A stretch of 64,000 nucleotides of DNA from assembly GCF_023078275.1 (NCBI RefSeq), contig NC_062975.1:16901141-16965140 (forward strand), read 5' to 3'. Positions 10,545-22,405 of this stretch are shown piece after piece. Position 1 is the first letter of the stretch. Each line of letters starts with the position of its first letter. This DNA comes from Leguminivora glycinivorella (taxonomy: Eukaryota > Arthropoda > Insecta > Lepidoptera > Tortricidae). A program made the translations under genes and the position numbers. The notes beneath the pieces are model-generated. The model ran no database searches. It was not told the origin of the DNA and worked only from the letters and a program-made list of their open reading frames with translations.

Positions 10545-10660
10545 TTTTATTTTATTTGAATTTGAACGTTTGACCACGATCACACCTGATGGTAAGTGAT
10601 GATGCGGTCTACGGTGGAGCACGCTGACCTATGAGATACCTATTTACTCTTGCTTTAACA
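10545..10660. mobile_element. LINE/SINE 3'-end fragment (ACCACGATCACACCTGATGG)
   Basis: A short block beginning in TTTTATTTTATTTGAATTTG and continuing ACCACGATCACACCTGATGG. Diverged relatives occur at 15010-15150 and 58390-58490. Read as an antisense retroposon tail. Confidence 0.45.
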
Positions 10661-10790
10661 CTTTCGAAACCGGGCTCTACGCGGCGCTACGACATTTTCG
10701 CTACATACGGGGAAACCCATGTAATCGGCTACGCTTCTACGAGCGGTGTGCCCGACAGTCGGGTTCTTGGTAGAGACCCGCACGGGTAGC

Positions 10791-10890
10791 ATGGTCGGGC
10801 GACAGACGATAAAATATCAGGCCGTCCCTATCGCACTATTAGTAAGTGCGATAGGAACGGCCATATGTTTTATCATTTATCGCGCGACCA
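10791..10890. repeat. Hairpin MITE, GGTCGCGCGATAAATGATAAAA family
   Basis: Inverted arms around AGTGCGATAGGRACGGCC. Relatives at 50451-50535 and 59140-59193 plus 60276-60300, the last split by another element. Confidence 0.75.
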
Positions 10891-11109
10891 TAATTGCCTG
10901 CCTGGATTGTACTCATGCGGAAACACAGACACAGGCAGGGCAGGGCATTCCACTCCTTGTCGGTTCGCAAAAGAAATGTTGAAGCGAAACGCTAAGTGCG
11001 TATTTTTGGAATACTAACCGTGAAACGATGCCGCATTGCCGATTGTCTGTGATTTGAAATGTGTCTTTTGAAGACGTTTTCGTAATATAGGTACAAAAAA
11101 TATACTTAC

Positions 11110-11216
11110 CACAGTGACAGTAGGGTCCAAGTTATATTTCTCCCAGATCATATGTCCAAGCACACCCCAGAGCGCGAAACCTGCCACTATAACAGCGCTC
11201 CAGAACACCACAGCTC
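11110..11216 (-). CDS. DEG/ENaC (pickpocket-like) channel, exon B (first transmembrane helix)
   Basis: Encodes AVVFWSAVIVAGFALWGVLG, then HMIWEKYNLDPTVTV, ending in phase 0 before donor GTAAGT. The hydrophobic stretch of about 20 residues, led by the 'FW' that typically opens TM1, fits the first membrane helix of the family. The acceptor is either AAAAG just before 11216 or TTAAAG before 11222. Both keep the frame, and the second adds two residues and has the better pyrimidine tract. The two-base entry phase matches the single base left by exon A. Confidence 0.75.
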
Positions 11217-11564
11217 CTTTTCCTTTAAGATAAGATACATTTTATTGCACATACAAAAGAAAAGTTCCAAAAAATGTTTAGAGGTATTAGTTATAATATC
11301 TACTAGTAGTGATGCGCATAGCGGTACGTATACAGAAGTAGCAGATATCCCCGCACTAGACCAGGCCTGTAGATAACGATTTTAGATTTCTTTATTTCAT
11401 GATTAAAATTACACTATTTTGTTGTCATAATATAGGTATGTTTGTCGAAATTATGTTTAAGTATCTTCTCATCATGATCGTCAATTACATCATAAATTCT
11501 AAATAATAAAATGAATTGTGCCTCCCAATAAGGATCGTCATTTACAGAGAAAAATTAATATGTC

Positions 11565-11826
11565 AATGAGGGTGCGGTGTGCTGGCGACGGAAGGATCTA
11601 TTGTCCAGCTAGATTGTCCTTTGAGTCGTCGGCAACCCGAACCCTCCTTAGAACTTGTACACTGCTTTTTACTGTGTACTTAACACGGCAAAAAGGAGTG
11701 TACAAGTTTCTAATGGGTTGGCTACGCGCATGTGACACTCCTTGAGTTACAGGCGTCATAGGTTACGGTGACCGCTTTCGATTAGGCGGACCGTATCCTT
11801 GTTTGCCACCGACGTAGTATAAAAAA
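11565..11826 (+). mobile_element. Dispersed lepidopteran repeat (GACGTAGTAT family)
   Basis: Shares most of its length with 62665-62893 and, inverted, with 15612-15790 (motifs GGGTGCGGTGTGCT, AGGTTACGGTGACCGCTTTC, TTTGCCACCGACGTAGTAT). A partial inverted copy is at 56131-56215. Non-coding, autonomous source unknown. Confidence 0.7.
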
Positions 11827-12126
11827 GTCAAAATAAAATTACCTAATAAATTTAATTACTGACGGTATCAAATGTCGAACATCGTATCGCGGGAGACCAG
11901 TTTATTGTACTGTACCGTGCCTTAGACTACTGCATAAATGGACACTAAGAAACAACTCATACATTATCTAACAAAAAAAATAAAGAAGCATGCATGTTAA
12001 AATTAGACAAAAAAAATAACCCTACCCTATGAAACCCTAATTTTACAAGTAGTTTCGCTACATGATAATGAAGAGAGCCAGGAAAATATGCAATTTTTCG
12101 CATTAATTTATTTCGCATTAACTTAC

Positions 12127-12223
12127 CTTTTTTAAGGTAATACGCGCCGTGGAGCGTACAGTGTTCGCAGAATATGGCTAGCTTCTTTGATAGCTTCCGC
12201 TGGATATGTGGTCGCATTGTGGA
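12127..12223 (-). CDS. DEG/ENaC (pickpocket-like) channel, exon A (cytoplasmic N-terminus)
   Basis: From the ATG at 12217 the exon encodes MRPHIQRKLSKKLAIFCEHC, then TLHGAYYLKK, and ends with one base before donor GTAAGT at 12126. The His-Gly pair in 'TLHG' is the gating motif conserved in the cytoplasmic N-terminus of DEG/ENaC channels, and 'FCExxxxHG' is typical of insect pickpockets. An acceptor (TTTTATTTTAG) lies six bases before the ATG. The exon may therefore start at 12223 with the 5' UTR, or more N-terminal coding sequence, upstream to the right. If so, the transposon nest at 13190-42685 lies within the first intron. If not, it lies about 1 kb from the gene's start. Confidence 0.72.
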
Positions 12224-12364
12224 CTAAAATAAAACATGAGGCGGAAAAGCAATAAAAGGATAGACTACTCAATCGAGGCGAATAAACTTCATCGCGTTTC
12301 TTGTGATTTACTATGTTTATAGCTTTTCTTGATTTTATAACCTAACCTATAAAACTAAAATTTT

Positions 12365-12545
12365 GAAAAAACCCTCGAAATAGTGGACCGATTTTCATGA
12401 AACATGGCTGAGAACACCACCGACTAACTCAGCTTTAAAAAAAAACTGAATCTAAATCCGTTCATCCGTTCGGGAGCTACGATGCCACAGACAGACACAC
12501 ACACAGACAGACACCCTGTCGTTTTTGTGTCCGGGATAAAAAGTT
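12365..12545 (+). mobile_element. Dispersed 'CAGACAGACA' repeat, copy 1
   Basis: Contains TAGTGGACCGATTTTCATGA, GTTCGGGAGCTACGATGCCA and a CAGACAGA tract. Relatives at 58655-58885, 60483-60665 (inverted) and 60743-60950. Common lepidopteran interspersed repeat. Confidence 0.7.
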
Positions 12546-13189
12546 GTTCATTAAAAGTTAAGGGGCCCCTTTTCATTTGAAAAGTCACTCTCTCTTTAAG
12601 GTACAGCGGGGCAAATCTCGACTGGGGGACAATTAACTAATCCATTTTTTCCATTATTACACTATGATGTTGAGTTCTACATGTATCCACTGAACACGCC
12701 TACCATTTATAACCGGTGGACACTCTATTTAATGCAAACATTGTAAAACATGGAAAAATGGACCAGTTACATTTGCCCCCCAGTCGGGATTTACTCCGAT
12801 GTACCTTAATGTATTTTACAAGAAACACCCAGTATTGTATACAATACCTATTTAATAGGGACCAGACTTTGCTTATAAATACAAAATAAAGCGAGCTTTA
12901 CCTACGGCACCACTAATCAGAGACCTGCCACATAAAATTAAAAACCTGCATCCACATAAAACCTACTAAAATAATGGCCACTGCTTTCAGTTCACCGCTT
13001 TATGTATAGTGTTTTAATAAATATGTATTTCGGTAAATATATTGAACAGACTAAATTAATACGAATGAAAAAGTTTGCCTTTTAGGCATTAAAACTATTA
13101 AAAGGTGATTAAGGCAACAGCAAAATTAGCTTTAAATGGGTTTTGATGAGAAACTATGGGATTAAGGTTTTTAGTGTTTAAGTAGTTTA
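12546..13189. other. AT-rich sequence between the channel gene and the LTR nest
   Basis: Contains an inverted pair near 12600-12810 (AAGGTACAGCGGGGCAAATC at one end, ATGTACCTTAA at the other), so possibly one more foldback element. No gene seen. Confidence 0.4.
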
Positions 13190-13194
13190 GTTTC

Positions 13195-13315
13195 TGTAAT
13201 GTCACGCTATTACACTATATACATCGGGTTGGCTCGCCAATACACACCGCACGTCCGTGCTCCATCGCACTCGGACACCGACTGCCATATGTACTCGAGA
13301 CACCTATACACTACA
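13195..13315 (-). repeat. 121-bp LTR, 3' copy of outermost element
   Basis: Identical by eye to 42560-42680. TGTA...TACA ends. Bordered inside by the purine tract. Confidence 0.82.
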
Positions 13316-16300
13316 TCCCTTTCTTGTTTTAATTTTTTTTTTTATAAATATTTAAATAATAGGTCAATTTAGTTTTAATTCAAATACTTGCCATGCTGTG
13401 CCGTGTATCTTTTTTTTCTTTTTTTTTTAATGAACTACGTTTCTTCTAATTGTCTGCCCACTTTCGTCATTCCTAACTTGATCATCTCCGTCTTTACCAC
13501 TTAGTACTGTATGTGAAGTAGTTATAATTAGGGATTAATTTTCTATCTTTAGTCATATGTTTAGGACATTCCGGTCTGAGGGTTGACTCAGAGCGGACGC
13601 TTCACCACCACCTGCAGTGTATACTCAAACATGCTTGTGTGTTTTATTAACTACAATTCCTAGATGTCAGTCTCACTGCTTCTTCTTTAAATCTGTTACC
13701 TTTTTCAATTCAGACTGTTTTGAAAACTAGATTAGTACATTTTTTTTTTTTATATACATACATGATTGTTTTTTTTTTCTTTCTTCAATAGCATACAATA
13801 TAATTGTACAATGCAAGCATCGCACATTTCTCGCGTCAGCATTAAAATTAATATAATTATGACTTGATTAGAATTGCTTTGCATTGCTTGATTGCATTTG
13901 CATGCATTTAGTTATGTTTTATTGCAAATAAATAATGATTGATTGATTGATTGATCGCTGTATTTGCGATTACGCTATACATCGATTTATGCATTAGTTT
14001 ATGTTTATACGTGCTCCTAGCTAGTACTCAGTATACCTTGGTTATCAATAAATTTATAAGTGTATCAAAAATCAGTGTTTCTATCAAGACTACCATCAAC
14101 CATCAAGAATCATATCATCTAAGGTGTACGGCTCGTACAATAATATTTCACTAATTTCATACCTTTTCATGATTTACATTATTATTTTTTTTTTAATAGG
14201 TCGCTTGTCAGGCGTCTAATGTATATTAGGTAATTATTGATGATAACATTGATAACTGATTGTATCGGCCCTATACTTCATTATATGCACCTATTATTGC
14301 TAGTAACTAGTAAATAGTACATATAAGTATTTAGTTATAGAACCTAATGTATCTGGAGCCTCGTCTGCCGACAAACCATACTCTGGTTTGGCAGAAGATA
14401 AATTTAGTTGTAGGTTTAGTTTTTGAATAAACATTTATTTCATTTTATTTCATTTTTCATTCCATCTAATGCAATTCATAATACTTACGGATATTATAAT
14501 GTTTAGTTAGATCTACTCATAAATTTAATTATATTAAAACTTTTACTGTCTACTGTTTTTTTTTCTGGATCGAAAGGGCTCGTGATTCATTGCATTGTAA
14601 TACATAGAGATACTATATAGAATATGCATTAAAATCCTATTCAGGGTCACGTATCCACTTTATCGTTTTATTGATTTTGTTTCATCATGATCAGCTTTCT
14701 TTCTCGTAGATACTTTGTACCACACAAAGTAATCAACGATTAATTTTCTAAAATAGATAGCTGTTCATAAACTATTTAAGAAGTGCTTACCCAATTGACC
14801 CAATTATACTAACATCCGATTTATATCTACACAGTATGTATATATTTTAGATAACACTTTTCTTTTAAAGTATTTTATCAACATCTTTTTTTATTATTAT
14901 TATCTCTTTATCTATCTTAAGATCTTAACTCTTAGGCTAGGCTATTTTATAATATGATTATTAAAGAAATTACAAAACCACTTTTTTTTTTTTTTTTTTT
15001 TTTTTTGGCTGATTGGCTATTGACCATAGTCACACCCGATGGAAGGTGAAGATATAGTCGAAGATGGAGCTCACCGATTCAGTAATACTTAGCATATTCA
15101 CTTTTATCTTAAAGAGACCGAGGTCGTATTTTTCTGGGAACATCTATGGTAGGAGTGCATTCCATTCCTTTGATAAAATATTATCTAAATTATTACCCAA
15201 ATATTATCTCCTTCATTTACTTTTCTTTGCGCTGTTAACCGAACAAATCAGCATGCCCATTTACAAGGCATCAAGTTATACTGAAATTGACCGGAGTAAC
15301 AGGAGTAACAGAATACTTATACAGCTCACCGAACTACGAGGTAACTACCTCGTAGTAGGTAAGCACAGTGTTTCTCCCCAGGTACCACGATTTGAATTTG
15401 TTTTTTTTTTGCAGCTGTGTCTTTATATTCCGTCAGGAGATGTTATAATTATCTTGACAGACTCAGCGTTTATTTATGTGTCACACGGAGAGAAAAACAA
15501 CTAGATTTAACGTTCGTTCAACATTTCTATTTTTTTTTTTTTTTTGTTAAAATTGCGCCTACGTGTTCTTTCATTCCAACTACAAGTTTGATGTTGTTAA
15601 GTGTAGTTACACTTCCTTCTACATTTTTTTCTTATACCACGTCGGTGGCAAACAGTTATAGGGCCTCCTAATTGAAAGCGGTCACCGTAACCTATGGACG
15701 CCTGCAACTCAAGGGGCGTCATGCGCGTCGTCGACCCATTAGAAACTTGTATACTCCTTTTTTTTAGAACCCCATACTGTAGTTCATCGGGGAATACCTT
15801 GACATAGCTCATTCCACAGCCGGAGCGTTCGTGGGAGGAAATATTATTGTTTTTTTTTTTTTTTTTTTTTTTGAACCAATCTTTTATTTAAACCAACAAG
15901 TCGATTTTGTAAAAGCACATGTCACATATTGATTTAAACATATGTTTGGCTGATTCAATAAAATATATTTTAACAAGTTTGACCTTGTTGTTTGGTTCGT
16001 ACAAATTCGACTTGTATCATCAATATTGTGATTTATTCCCTTTACTAAAATACTATTGTTTCAAACAGATAAACACGCAACAAGACGAGTTTGTTAGATT
16101 CACAAGGCAAATTTCTCTCAGTTGTACCCTTAACTTCACATCCGTCTATCAATCCATTTATATATAGAATAGAATCAAGTTCCCTAACTTCTAAATAATG
16201 TGCATTGTAAGTAGTTAGGTACCTAGATAATTGACGTGAAGCATTGAAATCTGTGATTATTTAACATTTTACAATCACTACAGACAAAGCTGATTCAGCC

Positions 16301-16389
16301 GCTGATTGTTGTCCTTTTGTTCATTTTCTTGACCAGACGAAATAAGGTCACTAGTGAGATTTATTTTATAAATTTACAAACTTAGGTTA
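13316..16389. other. 3' interior of the outermost element with retroposon debris
   Basis: AT-rich with long poly-T tracts (13740, 14982-15006, 15850-15871), a GATT microsatellite at 13937, a SINE-like tail near 14340-14460, a retroposon fragment at 15000-15150 and a MITE with a SINE-like insertion at 15488-16121. The 146-codon frame at 15064-15504 lies in these repeats and is not a gene. Confidence 0.5.
15488..16121. mobile_element. MITE with CTGAGAGAAA-type ends, interrupted by a dispersed repeat
   Basis: Left part 15488-15595 and right part 15880-16121 align with the uninterrupted copy at 50732-50977 (GCGCCTACGTG, GTTTGGCTGATTCAA, AATTTCTCTCAG). The middle holds an inverted copy of the GACGTAGTAT family (15612-15790). 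Confidence 0.6.
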
Positions 16390-16393
16390 CTAG

Positions 16394-16691
16394 TGTTGGG
16401 GATATTACCAGGTTGATGATGAAAACTATTACTTGTACCATCACATTTACTTTATTCACTTATAACAAACATATTAACAACCAATTTACAATAAATAATT
16501 CAAGACTTCTTCACTACTACTCGTCTGTACTCGAACTGGCCACCGTCACTGCTTGTCCGCCATTTTTATAACATTCCAACATGGCGGAAACCCAGTGACT
16601 ACTATTAGTCAATTGATATTCTTTAATACTTTCATCATAAATGACAGTAAGATAAATCAAAATAAGGCATTAATAAATAATTACTCTAACA
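16394..16691 (-). repeat. 298-bp LTR, 3' copy of middle element
   Basis: Identical by eye to 39297-39594. In minus orientation the TATA box (near 16568) sits inside a short inverted repeat, CCGCCAT...ATGGCGG. An AATAAA lies near 16453. Confidence 0.85.
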
Positions 16692-17622
16692 GCTCGGCCA
16701 TCCTGTTCGAGGCGAGACCCTTCGCCAAAACTTAATGTGAAATAATTCAAAAGAAAGACAATATCAGTTTATACAAGAAAAAGATTATAAAAGTGTAGTA
16801 TAATATGCATTTGAAATAATTCTTAAACAATAGAAATACAAAACATCACTTCACTTCATACCGATACCTTTACCACATAATTACGATATGCTATAAAATG
16901 GATTTTTAAATATTTTCATAAATCTTATCAAGAAATATAGGCCCGTGAAAAATAAATATATGAATAACATTAACTTCGATACAATTAAATTAATTACATG
17001 TAATTAAATTCATTACATCCAGTTGAATTCATTACATCTAATTAAATTATGATAATTAAATTAATTTCACAAGTTATAAACATATTTAAACAATGCAACA
17101 CTTCACTTCACACTTCACTCGCGAAACAAGCAAAAAGAACATATTTACACGGTTTTATGACATCACCACCTCATCACACGATTGAATGAAATTCCCGTGC
17201 CGCCACGGGCTTCGGCAACATGATGTACCCGTCCGCTGCAACAGCATCATGGGCCACCCAAGCTCTGTCAGCCTGGATAGTGCTGCCGATGCTGCTCATC
17301 ACGGACGCCGGACATTGCGCCGCCAGACGCAAGCTCGCATACCATGCCAGCGTATGAGGACCCACGGTGGACGATCGAAACAGAGGTATCTTTACCCTGA
17401 CCCTCTCACCTGGGCACTCCTGGGTCGGAAGTAAATCTACACCCCGACCCTTTCACCTGGGCACTCCTGGGTGGTAAACGAATACCAGACCCTGGCCCTT
17501 TCACCTGGACGCTCCTCGGTCCTTGATCTGAAACTTGCAACACTTTCTTTAGGAACATAATTTCGACTGTCTTCGAAATTATGGTACAACGATTATGGTT
17601 CGGTAATCAATTCAATAAGTCA
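16692..17622 (-). other. 3' interior of the middle element
   Basis: AT-rich to about 17160, then a GC-rich block 17170-17540. Three degenerate 48-49-bp tandem units (CACCTGGGCACTCCTGGGT at 17406, 17454 and 17503) occur there. Minus-strand open frame 17174-17365 (63 codons) may be a worn piece of an old gag or pol, but I recognise no motif. Confidence 0.45.
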
Positions 17623-18279
17623 TAATTGTAACGTCTTACCCAGGGTAAGCTCAAAGAACTAATAGAAAGCTACTTCAATAAAATTATTGACTCTACTCAA
17701 CCTTTAATACTTACCATTAATTCAAAGTTAAAATTATATTAATTAGGTATATAAGCTACGAGGGTGAAAGCTACGAGGATGGAGTATAAAATAAACAAAA
17801 GATTGGATACTAAAACATTTCGATTTATTGTATCTATAATCATTTATATTTTTGTCAGAAAATAATTACTATAACTCTGTATTCAATTTAGTCTGATTAG
17901 GACCTATTTGAATACACCGCCTTCATTACTAGGGCCAAGTCCCTACGTCAGGAAAAGTAGACGGAAACAAAAACCTGACTGCCCAAGTTTAACCTGTACA
18001 CAAGCATAATAAAATATGTTACGGATAAAGAAGTAAAGCATATTAAAATACACAAACAATATATGGCAAAATCATCTAGGGTAATATGGACTACGTTATG
18101 GCAACTAGTAACCAAAGCTCCTGAGGTGTGAGACATGCTAGCGATATAAACAGTGATATGTTCTAACAAGCATTATACGTATCCTAGAGGTGACTTAATT
18201 AATTATTAATTACAGACAAATGTATAATTCTATACTCCTAACTATATGGCATAATCAACGAAACTAAAATCTTATAAAA

Positions 18280-20080
18280 TGCTATTGTGGGAGATATTAT
18301 GATAAGAAAACCATGAAGATATTAAATGATTAACCTGGGAAGACCAACTGGGAAATAATTCAATTAAATTAGGTAAAATTATGCAGATAATACATAAAAT
18401 ATGTTAGCATTGTTGAGTTTGAAGTTGAATAACATATAAGTATGTTATAATGTCGATACGATCGACGAATAAATCTGGCTCATCACGATTAGGCCAACGA
18501 ATATTTATATCTTAAAATAAAATAGCTGGTTGCAGTCAACGTTAAGGCAAGCTTTGGAATCTCATAAAATTATCATGCATAAGTCGTTCATGGGCATTAC
18601 GAATATGTCTAGCCGCAAGTCCCTAGCGTGAACGTATCCATACGCATGGTATTATAGTCACTCGAACTCGCACCGTCTGCAATACCGTAGACCCGTCGCC
18701 TACATGGAATACTTCACGCAAGGTTCAGACTATCGAGTACTGAAACCGGGACATAAAAGTGTGATATATGACATGAGTGCCCATGAACGTTCATAAACAA
18801 GACAATGATATAAGCGTTACCCTTGATATCATGAGATCAGCCATTTCATTATGGTATCATTGAGACATTACGCGAATGAAAGTATAACTTAATTAAAACC
18901 AGATGGACTCAGATTTATATACTACTAAAATATATTGCACTGAAACATTCTTCAGATAATATATAAAATAGATTAGTGTTTATTTTGATTGAAGTATCAA
19001 TAACACAAATATGTCATAAAATCCATAAAATTGATGGATAAATCTGGCTTATCACGACTATATTAAAATAAACTTATATCGTTATATAAAATAGCTGGTT
19101 GCAGTCAACTTTAAGCAAACCTTGAGATCTCATAAAATTATCTTGCATATATCGTTACTATGGGTGTTGTTAATATGTCGGAGCCGCAAGTCCCTACGTG
19201 AACGTATCCATACGTATGGTATTATAGTCACTTGGACCCGCACCGTCTGCAATACCGTAGACCCGTCGCCTACATGGAATACTTCACGCAAGGTTCAGAC
19301 TATCGAGTACTGAAACTGGGACCAAATAAATAAGTAAGTATGTGACATGAGCACCCATAAACGATCATAAACAAGACAATGATATAAGCGTTGCCCTTGA
19401 TATCATGAGATCAGCCATTTCATTATGCACCTGTAACATCGCGCAAAAGTAAAATACAACTGTTTATTAAATTAAGCCAGTTGAATAAGACGTTAATACG
19501 GAATTTCATAATATTTCATGAAATTCGAGGACAAAATAATATTATAAACCATTATTCCTACTTATAAAATGCTATTGTAGGAAATTTAGATGTGATTTAA
19601 CCATAAATTAAATAAAACCATAGAAATTCAACCAACTAAATTGTTATCGAATCTAAATGTTAATATCAACATCAATAACATGTTTACATTGGTCATATGA
19701 TTAATATCATGAAAATGTGTATATAAATATATGGATGATTGGGAAGGGGACTGACCGTAATTCAATCTTTGTATAATTATATTATGTACAAAAGAATGGT
19801 TGATTGCATTCTACCATAAAGCCAGGTTGTGATTCTTATAAAATTACTATGCCTACGTCATCTCTATAGACAACTATGTCAAGCAAAGTCCTACGTGAAT
19901 CACTCCACACGCTACCAGAAAGATATTATATACAAATACAATCATCATGGGCCCTACCTAACCCGGGTGTGTTACATAGTAACTTGCAATTTTGCAAACC
20001 CTTGGGTGATAATATCGATCATGCAACCATAATGAGTTCGCCATTTACTCGACGGTGCGAATATTTTTAGGCGTGTACTT
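18280..20080. repeat. Diverged ~570-bp tandem repeats inside the giant terminal repeat
   Basis: Segments 18469-18858 and 19039-19430 are clearly homologous (TGCAATACCGTAGACCCGTC, GACAATGATATAAGCGTT in both). A weaker third unit lies at 19440-20080. The word CAAGTCCCTA recurs at 17935, 18616, 19187 and 20711, with CAAAGTCCTACGTGAA at 19881. Confidence 0.75.
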
Positions 20081-22257
20081 GGCTACAATAGTTTTCGGTA
20101 AATAACCAAAACCACACCAAAACCCAAACCTTTAATTGCGTGGTGAAGCATCTCACGTATAAGTCAAACCAGTAAGTAATTTTTAATAGACAAATAGTGC
20201 CCAAGAGAGACCATAAACACAACAATAATAGAAGACTGACTTATAACATCCTGAAACCAACGATTCCTTTATTTCTTTACACTTAAATACGAATTTGCAA
20301 ATCATTTAGATACACTAAATAGCTACGAGCCAGTTGAATAGGGATTTATTACCTTTACCCAATAAAATAAGAAAGGCTAAGCATGTAAAATACGGTTTAA
20401 GTCCAGATTGAATCATACTAAATAAAACACGGTTGGTTGTCCCCAACACCGAGTCATACCGAAGCAATCCTCAATGTCGTTTAGTTGTCTAATAAAATTT
20501 AAGATAAACAGACCACCAATCATTTGAGTATTACATTGACTCCAATACAAGCTAGCTTATACCAGCAAATGAAATACCCAAACTTCTCGTCCTGTGAGGA
20601 CAATAAACGTCTCAGAAGGATCTAGAAAGACATAGCCGTCATTAATACGGATCTCGCCAGATCCCGATGAGCAGCAATACTGACACTCGTAGCATGTCCC
20701 TCAGCGAGAGCAAGTCCCTAGAGGGAGAGCCATGTATACGTTTTGTATGAATATTAAATTTACACAAACAATATACTTGACACCCCTAATAACACACACA
20801 TGCACAGGATATACCTGTGAGGACAGACCAAAGGTTTGACCATTTATTAGACATCTAGGACGGGCCCTATAATAAAACACATGACGTATTCCATCAACGT
20901 GGATGAAAACCGTTGCTTAGCAACATTAAAATAATTAAATATGGGTAATCTCAAAACCTTGTCATTGCTGGAATAAATCAACTCAAGGACAATTCCAATA
21001 ACGACTAAAATACCTCATTGTTAAAACAGCCACGTGTATATTGTATAATAAAGCCACTGTGACCGGTTTCAACAACTACAAATTAGTTAGTAAATAAATA
21101 TAATATACTTTTCGAATGTACGTATCGGGCGTACTAAAATTATATCAAATATGTATCAAACATAGTCTCAGTCAAATGACGATTCAATATGACACGTGAA
21201 TTGGGTACGTATAAAATTCGAATGATCGAATATCACACCCACAATAGCATTTCATGACTCCTGAATTTCATAGCATAATAGCTGTTTGCGAATCATGCTG
21301 ACTCGAAATTGAATTTTACGTAAGACCATAAATATCTATGCCAATCTGTTTAATGAATGATGCGTTAATAATAAATATAACATTACACCTTAGCAATGTC
21401 ATTGTAATGCACTGCAAATGATTCATGATTCGCAACCAGCCAAAGCTGAATTAACGTGTGCGAAATATAGATATATGAATAGCTTGAAGCTATGTATGTA
21501 CTCGTGTGTATTTGAATATTGTTCTTATAGTGAAATAAATGCGAGTTGTTATATTAGAACTTGGATGCGAAATATATTTGGATAAACGCCTACATAACTA
21601 TATGGTACCTAACATCTTACATCTAAAATGAATACGTTATCATGATCATTAAGTAGGTGTCAAATATTATTAATTATCAAACAGATGGCTTTACCAGATA
21701 ATCAAAAGGTCTCGTAATATCAAAAATAGAGTCAGGAATAACTTCATTTGTCATGAGAAACGTCTACTTTCACAGTCAATGACTAGACATGTAAATCAAT
21801 AATTATCATTAATAAATACGTGTGTGGCTGAACCGCAATAATGGAAATATACAAATATGATTAACACGTGTCTTAATCTTAAACAAATATGCCGCAATCA
21901 ATTTAATAATTTTAAGTAAATAAAACGTACCTAACATCAAAACTACCACGCCTAAAATCTCGGAACACGCAATATAATTATTACGCAAGTAAGCAAATCA
22001 TCTAAGTCACCGTATGGACTTATAGCGTCGGGTTGACGGCTGCCCGAAGATCTCACGGCTCATGACGATGGAGACGGAGTGACTCGCACGTAGCTCGTCG
22101 TAAAGGAGCCTACGTCTGACGCCCGTCGTGGCTCGTGGCAGAGGAGGCCCGTTGTAGCGCCGTAGTAAACTCTGCATGTCGCCGATGGCATCAGGCTCGC
22201 ACCCGCAACCGCTCGTGAACCGGAAATAGAAATATAATTATGTTTATAACATATCTA

Positions 22258-22405
22258 AATATTTGTTCTTGAGTCAGGGATATTTTCTATGTATGTAAGT
22301 ATTTATATATATATTATTATATATTATTGTCTTGAGTACCCCCAAGGCAATCCTTCAGCTTACTGGGACTAGTCAACCTGTAAACGTGTACCATAATATT
22401 TATTT
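22258..22405 (+). mobile_element. Headless SINE body captured in the giant terminal repeat (left copy)
   Basis: Matches the 3' body of the SINE at 63110-63363: TTGAGTCAGGGATATTTTCT, GTATTTATATAT and a TAATATTTATT tail. The tRNA head is missing. Same piece at 32778-32925. Confidence 0.7.

Noticed and set aside
15064..15504. A 146-residue protein gene
   Set aside because: It starts in a retroposon tail and crosses poly-T and repeat sequence. Composition is random and no motif is seen.
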